From Stenotrophomonas maltophilia (GTDB taxonomy: Bacteria > Pseudomonadota > Gammaproteobacteria > Xanthomonadales > Xanthomonadaceae): a stretch of 64,000 bases of DNA. Positions 46,985 to 55,306 of the stretch are shown here, one piece after another. The notes beneath the pieces are model-generated. The model did no database searches, was not told the origin of the DNA, and was given only the letters and a program-made list of their open reading frames with translations. Within the stretch, counting starts at the first letter, position 1. Every line of letters begins with the position of its first letter. The DNA is taken from contig NZ_LYVJ01000016.1 of the NCBI RefSeq assembly GCF_001676385.1, forward strand, positions 1 to 64,000, given 5' to 3'. The translations under genes and the position numbers were made by a program.

Positions 46985-48198
46985 GAATTATGACTCCACC
47001 GGTAATCGCACCCCGCTGACCACTTCGGCAGGCACCGCCAGCTACACCTATCCCCCAACCAGCCATCGCCTGGCTGCGGTGGATGGCGAGGTACGCAGCC
47101 ATGACGCAGCGGGCAACACCACCAGCGTCGGCAGCAAGGCGTCCATCTACAACGATGCCAATCGCATGAAGGCGGTGAAGCAGGGTAGCGCCACACTGAA
47201 GAGCTACGGTTATGATCACCGCGGCGAGCGCGTGCTGCGTACTCCAGCCGGTGGCGTAGCGCAGATCACCCTGTACGACGAAGCAGGGCAGTGGCTGGGC
47301 AACTACTCGGCCACGGGCCAGGTGCAGCAGCAGGCCATCTGGCTGGACAACTACCCGGTAGCGCTGATCAATGTACCGGCTACCGGCTACCGGCGTGCCG
47401 GAACTGGCCTACGTGCAGCCGGATCATCTGGGTACGCCGCGCGTGGTGATCGATCCGGTGCGTGATGTGGCGATCTGGGAGTGGAGCAACAAGAGCGAGG
47501 TGTTCGGCAACCAGATTCCGAGTGCCGATCCGGATGGCGATGGTGTGGCGTTCGAGCTGGCCCTGCGCTTCCCGGGCCAGCAGGCGACGAATGCGAGTGG
47601 GCTGTTCTACAACTACCAGCGCGAGTACGACCCGGCAGTGGGGCGCTATTCGCAGAGTGATCCGATTGGGTTGGAGGGAGGGATGTCCACATTCTCGTAT
47701 GTATCAGCTGATCCAGTGGGGGCGGCTGATCCGCTCGGATTGCTGGCCAATTGCACTTGCGTGGATGGCGGAGTTCAGAACGACATCCCCATTCGTTTTA
47801 GTGGTGAGGGGGCTACTCCTGAGACTCTGATTAAAATGATAAATGCAATTGAATCGACTTGGTCTGCACCCGGATTTACGGTGACTGTGAGCCAGCCGGA
47901 GAAGGGTCGATCAAACCGTGTTGAGGTCCCGCTGGGAAAGGGGGTGTCGACCGTAACTGGAAGCAGTGTCGGTAAATGGTATGCAGGAAATACTGAGTGG
48001 ACAGCTGCGCACGAAGCAGGCCATTTGATGAAATTCAAGTACGATGGCCGTTTCGATATGTACGACGTGGTGTCACAGGCGCCCTCTCGATCCACTAGGC
48101 CCGTTCCAGGGTGGGAGGGGAACATCATGGCAGAACATCTGGGCGTTCCAGACGATAGGGTTCGGGACGCTATCAAGAAGAGGTTGAAGTGCAAATGA
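46985..48198 (+). pseudogene. Displaced RHS core fragment with zincin-type toxin tip (cassette 9)
   Basis: The core starts at DSTGNRTPLTTSAGTASYTY. It is open from 47079 until a 7-base duplication near 47385 (CTACCGG repeated) shifts the frame, and then is open again to 48198. The tip after DPLGLLANC has about 150 residues. It carries the metallopeptidase signature AAHEAGHLM, a preceding EVPLGKGVSTVTGSSVGKWY and a later GWEGNIMAE. This is the HExGH zinc site of zincin toxins. Its TGA overlaps the following lipoprotein gene (ATGA). Confidence 0.8.
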
Positions 48199-48680
48199 TA
48201 ATGAGTCTACGCGTGGCTGTGCTCCTTCTTCCTTTATTGGGAGGCTGTAGCACTAGCCAGCTCAAGCACATTGAATGGAACTCAGATTGGGTGGATGTTT
48301 CCTCGGACGAAATCATTCCTGGGAACTCCACTACGCTTCGGAGTGACCGCTTGGCTACCTTGAATCCGCAGAGTGAAAAGTCTATTTCTCAATGGATGCT
48401 TGCTCAGAACTTGAGCATCGTCCTGGCGTCGGATGCTGCTGAGAAGTTCGCGCCACTACAGCTGAATGGGTTGGTGCCGGCAGAGGGTGAGAATATTTAT
48501 CTCGTCAGGGCGGCCTCGGATGCAGGGAGTGGAAATTTCGTAGGCTACGTAAATGACAGTGGGCTTCTCATTTTGTATGGGGTAATGGGAAGCTGTGGGG
48601 GGCAAGTGAATCGAGTGGTTGCTGTGAGCTTGAATAAGAGGCCCGCCAAGGTCTTCGGAGGGTGCTCAGGGGCGCTATGA
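48195..48680 (+). CDS. Lipoprotein, probable immunity to the zincin tip (cassette 9)
   Basis: A 161-residue predicted lipoprotein, lipobox LLGGC after a hydrophobic signal (LRVAVLLLPLLGG). The mature domain has NSDWVDVSSDEIIPGNS and YLVRAASDAGSGNFVGYV and two late Cys (SCGGQVNR, GGCSGAL). ATG 48195 overlaps the tip stop. A periplasmic anchored inhibitor of a metallopeptidase toxin is the simplest reading. Confidence 0.7.
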   Translation: MIMSLRVAVLLLPLLGGCSTSQLKHIEWNSDWVDVSSDEIIPGNSTTLRSDRLATLNPQSEKSISQWMLAQNLSIVLASDAAEKFAPLQLNGLVPAEGENIYLVRAASDAGSGNFVGYVNDSGLLILYGVMGSCGGQVNRVVAVSLNKRPAKVFGGCSGAL

Positions 48681-49100
48681 GATTTCGCCGTGATGATTGC
48701 CAATATTGGCGAACGATCACCTTGAACCGTTGGAACGTCAAATTGATGGCACCCCATGGGGCGAAGCTCTTATGGGATGTCTATATTTGCCTGCCCTCTC
48801 TATGGTTTGCGCCTCCAACGCTGATCAGCGCGGAACGAACCGGCGTGCTGGAGCTAGCCTAATTCCGACCAGATCACTTGGGCCCTTTGCGCGTGGTGAT
48901 CGACCCGTGTGGCGATGTGGCGATGTGGCGATAGTAATTGTTCAAGGGGGCGTCCTGAAAACGTATTCGGGCTTGTTGCCTTGGAACTGAGGCGGATGAC
49001 CCCGGCGGAGCTTAGTGGATCGAGATTGTGGAGGCGCGCATTAGGGAGGCTGCCCAGAAGGCAGGAGAATTCTTGCAGGGAGTAGGGGCCATAGGGCTAT
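48681..49100 (+). pseudogene. Decayed RHS core and decayed copy of the cassette 2 tip
   Basis: Positions 48815-48935 are a worn copy of the core around GVPELAYVQPDHLG...VVIDPVRDVAIW, with stops. From about 48945 to 49100 the DNA matches the end of the cassette 2 tip (GVLKTYSGLLPW, then PGGA, then EFLQGVGAIGLW) in broken frames. The first 130 bases (48681-48815) hold no feature I can name. The immunity gene that follows is intact. Confidence 0.65.
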
Positions 49101-49326
49101 GGAAACCGTATTGCTTTCCTGCTATATATCTTTGATTATATTGGTATTTCTGGGTTGGTGGCTCTATAGGTGCATAAGCCCCGCGCTGATGACGTTGATT
49201 GCGCCAGTCATTATCGGGGGGAGTGCGGTATGGGTCGTTGTGGCTCTCGCAAGAAAGCCAGATGAATCGGTCCGAATAACCAGATCTTGGTGGCGCTTGA
49301 TTTGGGATGGCTTCTGGGGATTGTGA
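49099..49326 (+). CDS. Second copy of the 75-residue immunity membrane protein
   Basis: A 75-residue protein, the same length as that at 37236-37463 and clearly related: ISPALMTL, GGS-VWV-VAL-RKP and the ending SWWRLIWDGFWGL are shared, with changes in the first helix and middle. It has two membrane helices. The toxin tip before it has decayed, so this is an orphan immunity gene kept open without its toxin, which could protect against kin that still carry the cassette 2 toxin. Confidence 0.7.
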   Translation: METVLLSCYISLIILVFLGWWLYRCISPALMTLIAPVIIGGSAVWVVVALARKPDESVRITRSWWRLIWDGFWGL

Positions 49327-49445
49327 GCTATGTAGCTCTCGCTGATTGAGTTTTCCGGCAGGCCGATTAGGACCTCTTTCAATTGATGCCGGCAATCGGA
49401 CCGCACACCTGGGTAAGTAGAACGGTAGTCCGTTGCACATGGCAT

Positions 49446-49820
49446 TCACCCTTCGGGCTGCAACCGGCCCACCGCCTGCGCGCACAATGACTGACAGGCC
49501 ATGACCAACCCCTCCATTACCCGGTCGCCCACGTACTGCTCGGGTTCGCCGTTCTGCGGAGTTCGTTCGGCCGCCAGCAGCATTTCCAGCACCACCCGCA
49601 ACCCGCTCAACGCGCAATCGGCATCGGCCAGGGCCAGGCAGCGGCCGGGTAGCTGGTGCCGCTCCGGCCAGGGTTGTCCGTCGGCCGCCGCACCGGAGCC
49701 GATACGGTGGAGATTGGCAATGAAGGTGTTCCTGTCCACCGCAGGCGCAGTCTGTGGCGAACCGTCGTCGCCGGCGGTGCTGCGATAGGCGTGCAGATGC
49801 GGGAAGTCCGATTCGTTCAT
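49446..49820 (-). CDS. Small conserved protein with an elaborate 5' leader
   Basis: A 124-residue acidic soluble protein (MNESDFPHLHAYRSTAGDDG, ALADADCALSGLRVVLEMLL, VMEGLVMACQSLCAQAVGRL). The C-terminal helix pair resembles small proteins common in Xanthomonadaceae (XAC0095-like), but I cannot assign it with certainty. ATG 49820 has GGAG seven bases upstream. The GC-rich codon use marks the return to chromosomal DNA after the RHS island. Its upstream region (49866-50030) is highly structured. Confidence 0.65.
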   Translation of the reverse strand: MNESDFPHLHAYRSTAGDDGSPQTAPAVDRNTFIANLHRIGSGAAADGQPWPERHQLPGRCLALADADCALSGLRVVLEMLLAAERTPQNGEPEQYVGDRVMEGLVMACQSLCAQAVGRLQPEG

Positions 49821-49865
49821 GGCTAGGCTCCGTGCAGGGCAATCGGTAGCCGCCACCCAGAAAAG

Positions 49866-50030
49866 TGGCGGACGGTGCGTGGTTCGAACACCGGGTTGAT
49901 GTCAGTCCGGCGGGCCCGAAGGCCCCCACGCACCGCCCGCCATAGCCGGCAGACGGATTGCCAGCCGGCGCCACGCTAAGGTGGCGCCGGCTGGCAAGCG
50001 CATACATCAACATCAACTCGGGTGTTCGAA
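49866..50030 (-). promoter_or_regulatory. Structured leader with competing inverted repeats
   Basis: A 16-bp stem with one mismatch pairs 49867-49882 with 49926-49941, enclosing GGGCC-cgaa-GGCCC. A perfect 17-bp hairpin lies at 49958-49974/49981-49997. A third pairing, 49883-49902 with 50010-50030, cannot form together with the first stem without a pseudoknot. It precedes the minus-strand gene at 49820 and could be a regulatory RNA leader. Confidence 0.5.
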
Positions 50031-50377
50031 GCCCGGCCACCCTTTTCCGGTGGCACGCCATCTGAGCCCCTGGTGCTGTGCAATGCCAATCAGAAGAGTT
50101 GCAAACATCACTCGATTGGAGACGCTTTCGGCATTCTCCCACGCTGTTAAGCACCGCCAGTGCTGGCTGGCGCGGTGGTCCGCCCGCACCGTGCAATCTG
50201 CGACAGGCGTCGTGGTTGGGGCAGCGAACGGCCCCGGCGGGACGGGATGATGGCGACAGGCTCTGCGGGGTCGTGGGCCTGGCTCCATACGTCAAAGCGT
50301 GACGTGCGACTCGGGTTGACGTTCCTGGCTGCCAAGCGCAGGCTTGACCCGCGTGTTTCCTGGGCAGAAGGAGACTT
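50031..50377. other. Gap without a supported gene
   Basis: Between the structured leader and the membrane-protein gene at 50378. Short open frames on both strands have no protein character. It should contain divergent promoters. AGAAGGAG at its right end is the ribosome site of the next gene. Confidence 0.45.
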
Positions 50378-50707
50378 ATGACCGCCACCGCTTCCCTGCA
50401 TCCTGCAGCCGGCGCCCCGGGTCGTTCCCGCCTCTGGCGTGTGTTCTGGCTGCAAGGCGTCATTCCCAGCAACATTCTGTGGGCGGTGGCCCTCTGGGCC
50501 CTGGCCAACCAGCGCACCACGCTGCTGCTGGGGCTGTTTGCCGTGCTACTGCTCTATACCGGCTGGATCATCCCGGCGGTCTGGCGGGCAGCGCCCACCG
50601 CGCACAACCCCAACCTGGGCGTGGCGGCGCGCGGGCTGACTGTGGCCTGGGGGCTGAACACCGTGCTGGTGATCTTCTTCCTGACCCTGCAACGGGTGGC
50701 TCAATAG
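50378..50707 (+). CDS. Small three-helix membrane protein
   Basis: A 109-residue protein with about three membrane helices (residues 20-43, 47-65 and 85-105) and conserved-looking LWRVFWLQGVIPSNILWAV. Function unknown. GGAG lies seven bases before the ATG. Its last seven bases overlap the end of the convergent gene at 50701. No paralogue or partner is seen nearby. Confidence 0.7.
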   Translation: MTATASLHPAAGAPGRSRLWRVFWLQGVIPSNILWAVALWALANQRTTLLLGLFAVLLLYTGWIIPAVWRAAPTAHNPNLGVAARGLTVAWGLNTVLVIFFLTLQRVAQ

Positions 50708-51105
50708 AACTGAACGGGCTCGCCGCCACGGTCGAAGGCGGCGAAGCGGCCGATCTGACCGTCATGGATGGCGTTGACCATCAGCTTCAGCGGGCGCGCG
50801 GCTTCGTCGCTGTTGGGCGCGAAACCGCCACGGCCATCCAGCGCCGCGACGAACACCAGGTCCCAATCGATGCCGGTGGTGGTCGACTCGGCCGCCAGCG
50901 CCTGGAAGCTGGGCACCTCGGCCGGCAGCTTGTCCACGCACAGCACCGGCGACAGGGTGCCACCCTCGCGGCGGTCATGCCGGCCGCGCTGGTCGTCGGT
51001 GGGCGATTCGGGCAGCTCGGCGCGCACGAATACGAACAGCAGGCGTTGCGGTTCAGCCTGCTCGCCGGCGGCGTGCAGCAGTTGCTGGAAATCGTTCATC
51101 ATCAT
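50701..51105 (-). CDS. Conserved small protein often annotated as ribonucleotide reductase subunit alpha
   Basis: A 134-residue soluble protein (LLHAAGEQAEPQRLLFVFVR, GTLSPVLCVDKLPAEV, GIDWDLVFVAALDGRGGFAP, MVNAIHDGQIGRFAAFDRGG). I recognise it as the family commonly but doubtfully labelled ribonucleotide reductase subunit alpha; it is far too short for that enzyme, and no catalytic Cys arrangement is present. The start is one of three consecutive ATG codons (51105, 51102 or 51099). Confidence 0.68.
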   Translation of the reverse strand: MMMNDFQQLLHAAGEQAEPQRLLFVFVRAELPESPTDDQRGRHDRREGGTLSPVLCVDKLPAEVPSFQALAAESTTTGIDWDLVFVAALDGRGGFAPNSDEAARPLKLMVNAIHDGQIGRFAAFDRGGEPVQFY

Positions 51106-51178
51106 GAGGGTTGTCACACGCCCGCTGCGCGGAAAGCCGCATGCTGCCACAACGCCCGCCGCGCGGGACCGAACACGA

Positions 51179-51192
51179 TTGATTTAAGTCAT
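51179..51192. promoter_or_regulatory. Weak FNR-like box upstream of moaA
   Basis: TTGAT-TTAA-GTCAT: the left half-site is perfect and the right half matches three of five positions. It lies about 110 bases before moaA. Given the clear box before narK, oxygen control of the cofactor operon is plausible but not shown. Confidence 0.35.
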
Positions 51193-51299
51193 GCCAACGG
51201 GACTGAAGGCCGCGTACTCTGGCAATCGTTCCAGCAGGCGAGGGTATCCGGGCCGTTCCGGGCACAGGCAAGACGGTGGAGCAACAAGGTGGACCAGCC

Positions 51300-52280
51300 A
51301 TGAGCCAACTCACCGACAGCTTCGGGCGCAGCTTTCCGTACCTGCGCCTGTCGCTGACCGAGGCCTGCAACTTCCGATGCAGTTATTGCCTGCCCGATGG
51401 GTACCAGGCCGATGGCCACCCGCGCTTCCTGCAGGTGGGTGAAATCGCGCGCCTGGTGCGGGCCTTCGCGGCGCTGGGCATGAGCAAGATCCGCCTGACC
51501 GGCGGCGAGCCCAGCCTGCGCAAGGACCTGGACGAGATCATCGCCACGGTTGCGGCGGTGCCGGGCATCCGCAAGGTGGCCATTACTACCAATGGCACGC
51601 TGCTGCCGCGGCGCCTGCCGGGTTGGCACCGGGCAGGCCTGACTGCGCTGAACGTGAGCATGGACAGCCTGCAGCGCGAACGCTTCACGGCCATCACCGG
51701 GCATGACCGCCTGCCGGAGATCGAACAGGGCCTGGCCCTGGCGCAGGCGCTGGGCCTGCCGTCCATAAAGCTCAACGTGGTGCTGCTGCGCGGGCTCAAC
51801 GACGACGAGCTGCCGCAGTGGATGGACTACCTGCGCGATCGCCCCTTCAGCGTGCGCTTCATCGAGCTGATGCGCACCGGCGACAACGAAGCCTATTTCC
51901 AGCGCCACCACCTGCGCGCCGACCTGGTGATCGAGCAGCTGCTGGCCGCTGGCTGGCACGAGCGGCCGCGCGCCGCCGATGCCGGCCCGGCGCGCGAGTT
52001 CGGCCACCCCGACCATCGCGGCAGCATCGGCATCATCGCCCCGTATTCGCGTGACTTCTGCAAGGGCTGCAATCGCCTGCGGGTGACTGCCCGGGGCGAC
52101 CTGCGCCTGTGCCTGTTCGGCGAATTCGGCGTGCCGCTGCGCCCGCTGCTGCAGCGCGACGATGACCAGGACGCGCTGCTGGCACGCATCACCACCCAGC
52201 TTGGCCTGAAAGCGGCCGGGCATGGACTGCACCAGGGCCAGACCGGGCTGACCCCGCACCTGGCCTCCATCGGAGGATGA
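51300..52280 (+). CDS. moaA: GTP 3',8-cyclase (molybdenum cofactor step 1)
   Basis: A 326-residue radical SAM enzyme with the N-terminal cluster CNFRCSYC, TGGEP, a C-terminal cluster from CKGCNRLRVTARGDLRLC, and the functional C-terminal Gly-Gly (SIGG). It converts GTP to 3',8-cyclo-GTP, the substrate of MoaC encoded next. It heads the moa-moe-mob cluster, and its TGA lies just before the moaC start. ATG 51300 matches the family beginning (DSFGRSFPYLRLSLTEACN). Confidence 0.94.
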   Translation: MSQLTDSFGRSFPYLRLSLTEACNFRCSYCLPDGYQADGHPRFLQVGEIARLVRAFAALGMSKIRLTGGEPSLRKDLDEIIATVAAVPGIRKVAITTNGTLLPRRLPGWHRAGLTALNVSMDSLQRERFTAITGHDRLPEIEQGLALAQALGLPSIKLNVVLLRGLNDDELPQWMDYLRDRPFSVRFIELMRTGDNEAYFQRHHLRADLVIEQLLAAGWHERPRAADAGPAREFGHPDHRGSIGIIAPYSRDFCKGCNRLRVTARGDLRLCLFGEFGVPLRPLLQRDDDQDALLARITTQLGLKAAGHGLHQGQTGLTPHLASIGG

Positions 52281-52288
52281 GCAACACG

Positions 52289-53286
52289 ATGAGTGGGGAA
52301 TGGAATGCGGCCTTCCACATGGCCGATGTCCGCAACAAGCGCATCACCCGCCGCCGGGCGGTAGCGGTGGGCGAGCTGCATGCCGGTCCGGTGGCCTATC
52401 CGCTGATCGTCGAGCGCCGCCTGCCCAAGGCGATGCGCTGGTGATGGCCGAGATTGCCGGCCTGCAGGGCGCGAAGATGGCCTCGATGCTGATGCCGCTG
52501 TGCCATCCGCTGCCGCTGGAACTGGTGCAGGTGTTCTGCGCGCCGGTGCCGGAACGGCAGGCGATCCGCGTGTGGTGCGAGTGCGCCAGCGAGGCGCGCA
52601 CCGGCGTGGAGATGGAGGCACTGGCCGGCGTCAACGCGGCGCTGCTGACCCTGTACGACCTGAGCAAGCCGGTGGAACCGGCACTGCGCATCGAAGGCAT
52701 CCGCCTGCTGTTCAAGGAAGGCGGCAAGCGCGGTGTCTGGCTGCACCCCGACGGGATGGACGAGGCCGAGCGCGCGCGTTTCAAGCCGCGTGCGCCGAAG
52801 GGCCTGGAGGGCGCCGCCTGCGCGGTGATCACGCTGAGTGATCGCGCCAGCGGTGGCACCTATGAGGATGTGTCCGGCCCGACCCTGGTGAACGGCCTGG
52901 AAACGCTGGGCGGGAAGGTAGTGGCGGCCGAAGTGCTGCCCGATGGCATTGAGCCGTTGGCGGGCCGCTTGCAGGCGTTGGCGGCCAAAGGCGTGCGCCT
53001 GTGCCTGTGCACCGGGGGTACCGGGCTGGGCCCGCGTGACCTGACCCCGGAGGCGCTGCGTTCCTTGAATGCGCGACCGGTGAATGGCTTGGCGCAGATG
53101 GTGCGGGCACTGAGTGCACAGCACACGCCGATGGCCTGGCTGAGCCGCGCCGAGGTGGTGCAGCTGGGCAGCATGCTGGTGTTCGCGCTGCCCGGCAGCC
53201 CGAAGGCGGCGGCGCAGTGCCTGGACATCCTGGCGCCGGTGCTGGGCCACGCCCTGGCGATGGTCGATGGCGGTGGCCACGCATGA
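52289..53286 (+). pseudogene. moaC: MoaC-Mog fusion with one-base deletion
   Basis: The first frame gives a normal MoaC beginning (FHMADVRNKRITRRRAVAVG...VERRLPK) and ends early at 52441-52443. One G is missing at 52428-52431: CCCAAGGCGATG should be CCCAAGGGCGATG to read PKGDALVMAEIAG. After it the second frame carries PLCHPLPLELV, then a C-terminal molybdopterin adenylyltransferase-type domain (LSDRASGGTYEDVSGP, CTGGTGLGPRDLTPEA). Restored, it is 332 residues, joining pterin cyclisation and MPT adenylylation. Its final TGA overlaps moeA. Confidence 0.88.
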
Positions 53287-54536
53287 TTTCCTACAGCGAC
53301 GCCTTGCAGCATCTACTGGATGCGGCCACGCCGCTGCCGGCCGAGCGCCTGCCGCTGCACAATGCGGCGGGGCGCGTCCTGGCCACTGACCTTCATAGTA
53401 GTCAGTCGCTGCCGCCGTTCGACAATTCGGCAATGGATGGCTTCGCGCTGCGCGCGAATGGGCGGGTACTCGAGGCCGGTACGGAATTCACGGTGCGGGG
53501 CTGGCAGGCGGCCGGCGATGCCGGCGCCGAAGGCGGCGAGGGCGCCTGGGAAATCATGACCGGCGCGCGCATGCCGGCCGGGCTGGATACCGTAGTGCCG
53601 GTCGAGAACGTGGAGATCCTCGCCAGCGAGGACGGGCGCCCGACCCGCATCGCGTTGAAAGGCACGGTGAAGCCGGGCCAGAACGTGCGCCTGCGTGGCC
53701 AGGACGTGAGCGAAGGCGAGCGTGTGCTGCAGGCCGGGCAGGCGCTGGATACCAACGCCTGCACGCTGCTGCATGCAATAGGCGTGAGCCAGGTGGCGGT
53801 AGTGGCACGGCCGAGAGTGGCGGTGATCGCCACCGGCAAGGAACTGGTGAGCGAAGCGGCACAAGCGCTGGAATCCGGCCAGATTCGTGACAGCAACCGG
53901 CCGTACCTGATCGCTCGCCTGCAGGCCGCAGGCGCCGAAGTGGCATGGCAGGGCACGGTCGGTGACGACGTGGCCGCATTCAATGCGGTACTGGATGAAG
54001 CACTGGCTGCGGGTGCCCGGGTGCTGGTCAGCACCGGGGCAGTATCAGCCGGCCGCTACGATTTCGTTCCCGACGCGCTGCGCGGCCGTGGCGCGCGCAT
54101 CGTGTTCCACAAGGTGGCGATCCGCCCGGGCAAGCCGCTGCTGTTTGCGGTGCTGCCTGATGGCGCGCTGTACTTCGGCCTGCCAGGCAACCCGGTGTCG
54201 GCGGCGGTGGGCCAGCGCTTCTTCGTCGAGCCGGTACTGCGCCGCCTGTTGGGGCTGGCGCCGGAGCCGGTGTTGACGCTGCCCCTGCAGGCCGATGTGC
54301 GCACGCCGCCGGGCCTGCGCTTCCACGCGCGGGCGCGGGTGGAAGTGGACGCACAGGGCCGCCTGAGTGCCCGCGTGCTGGCCGGGCAGGAGTCGTTCCG
54401 TTTGATGTCCATGCTGCAGGCCAATGCCTGGGTCGTGCTGGAGGGCGAGGGCGACCTGGCTGCTGCCGGCACGCCGGTGCGCGTGCAGGGTTGGGGGCAC
54501 CAGGACCCCGTGCAGCTGGCAAGCCAGGAGCCATGA
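53283..54536 (+). CDS. moeA: Molybdopterin molybdenumtransferase
   Basis: A 417-residue MoeA: residues 1-150 contain PPFDNSAMDGFAL and EIMTGARMPAGLDTVVPVEN, the middle domain has IATGKELV, QIRDSNRPYL and STGAVSAGRYDFV, and LPGNPVSAAV precedes the C-terminal beta domain. It inserts molybdate into adenylylated molybdopterin. It is coupled to both neighbours (ATGA at 53283, and moaD starting at its stop). Confidence 0.94.
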   Translation: MISYSDALQHLLDAATPLPAERLPLHNAAGRVLATDLHSSQSLPPFDNSAMDGFALRANGRVLEAGTEFTVRGWQAAGDAGAEGGEGAWEIMTGARMPAGLDTVVPVENVEILASEDGRPTRIALKGTVKPGQNVRLRGQDVSEGERVLQAGQALDTNACTLLHAIGVSQVAVVARPRVAVIATGKELVSEAAQALESGQIRDSNRPYLIARLQAAGAEVAWQGTVGDDVAAFNAVLDEALAAGARVLVSTGAVSAGRYDFVPDALRGRGARIVFHKVAIRPGKPLLFAVLPDGALYFGLPGNPVSAAVGQRFFVEPVLRRLLGLAPEPVLTLPLQADVRTPPGLRFHARARVEVDAQGRLSARVLAGQESFRLMSMLQANAWVVLEGEGDLAAAGTPVRVQGWGHQDPVQLASQEP

Positions 54537-54796
54537 TGAAACAGGTACGCCTTCAATTGTTCGGTGCGTTCTCCGATCTGGATGCCAGCCGGGAGATCGC
54601 GGTGGAGGTCGGTGGTGGCACCGTGGCCGATCTGCGCCAGGCGCTGCGCGAGCTGTTGCCGGTGCGCTGGCCGGAGTTCCGTGCGGGCCTGCTGGACTAC
54701 TCGGCGTTCGCCGACCAGCAACGCGTGCTGCGCGACCACGACGCACTGCCCGACGATGGCCGGGTGGCGATCCTGCCGCCAGTAAGCGGGGGCTGA
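54536..54796 (+). CDS. moaD: Molybdopterin synthase small subunit
   Basis: An 86-residue ubiquitin-like sulphur carrier ending in the required Gly-Gly (VSGG). It carries the thiocarboxylate that MoaE uses to make molybdopterin. ATG 54536 is chosen since AGGAG is five bases upstream; ATG 54533, overlapping the moeA stop, is too close to it. moaE starts four bases after its stop codon. Confidence 0.9.
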   Translation: MKQVRLQLFGAFSDLDASREIAVEVGGGTVADLRQALRELLPVRWPEFRAGLLDYSAFADQQRVLRDHDALPDDGRVAILPPVSGG

Positions 54797-54799
54797 GTC

Positions 54800-55306
54800 A
54801 TGAGCGGGAACGTCATCGTCAAAGTGGTGGACCGTGCGCAGGTGGCGATCGATCCGGCCGAAGGCATCGCGGCGGTGTCCGATCCCGGCTTCGGTGGCAT
54901 CGATGTGTTCATCGGCCAGGTGCGCGACGTCAACGTGGGCCGGCGGGTGACCGGCATCACCTACGATCTGTTCGAGCCGCTGGTGTTGAACGAGTTCAAG
55001 CGCCTGGCCGCCGAGGTCGAGGCGACGTTTGGCCCGAAGCTGAAGCTCTACGTGGCGCACGCCAAGGGCCGGCTTGGCATCGGCGATGTGGCGGTGGTGG
55101 TGGCTGCCGGCAGCCCGCACCGTGATGAGGCGTTCCGTGCCTGCCGTCAGCTGATCGAGGCGGTGAAGCACCAGTGCCCGATCTGGAAACAGGAGCATTA
55201 CGAGGACGGCGACAGTGCGTGGAGCGAAGGTTGCAGCCTGTGCCATGCGGACAGCGAACCCACACGCGCCGATGACCACGCGCACGATCACGGCCGCAGC
55301 CATTGA
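54800..55306 (+). CDS. moaE: Molybdopterin synthase large subunit
   Basis: A 168-residue MoaE: FIGQVRDVNVGRRVTGITYD, HAKGRLGIGDVAVVVAAGSPHRDEAF, and KHQCPIWKQEHYEDG with the catalytic Lys. It forms the heterotetramer with MoaD. The last 25 residues are an extra His/Asp-rich tail with Cys (CSLCHADSEP, DDHAHDHGRSH) that could bind metal. Its end overlaps mobA by 35 bases. Confidence 0.93.
   Translation: MSGNVIVKVVDRAQVAIDPAEGIAAVSDPGFGGIDVFIGQVRDVNVGRRVTGITYDLFEPLVLNEFKRLAAEVEATFGPKLKLYVAHAKGRLGIGDVAVVVAAGSPHRDEAFRACRQLIEAVKHQCPIWKQEHYEDGDSAWSEGCSLCHADSEPTRADDHAHDHGRSH

Noticed and set aside
33668-49326. Integron-style cassette array
   Set aside because: Cassettes are separated by homologous RHS core DNA, not by attC sites; no integrase and no RYYYAAC/GTTRRRY pairs were found at the junctions.
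49883-49892. GGTTCGAA resembling a tRNA T-arm
   Set aside because: No acceptor, D or anticodon arms can be built around it; it belongs to the inverted repeats of the leader.
49012-50520. Minus-strand open frame of about 500 codons spanning the structured leader
   Set aside because: It crosses inverted repeats and several unrelated units; the recurring MLMYALASRRHLS-like translation is an artefact of the repeat-rich leader.
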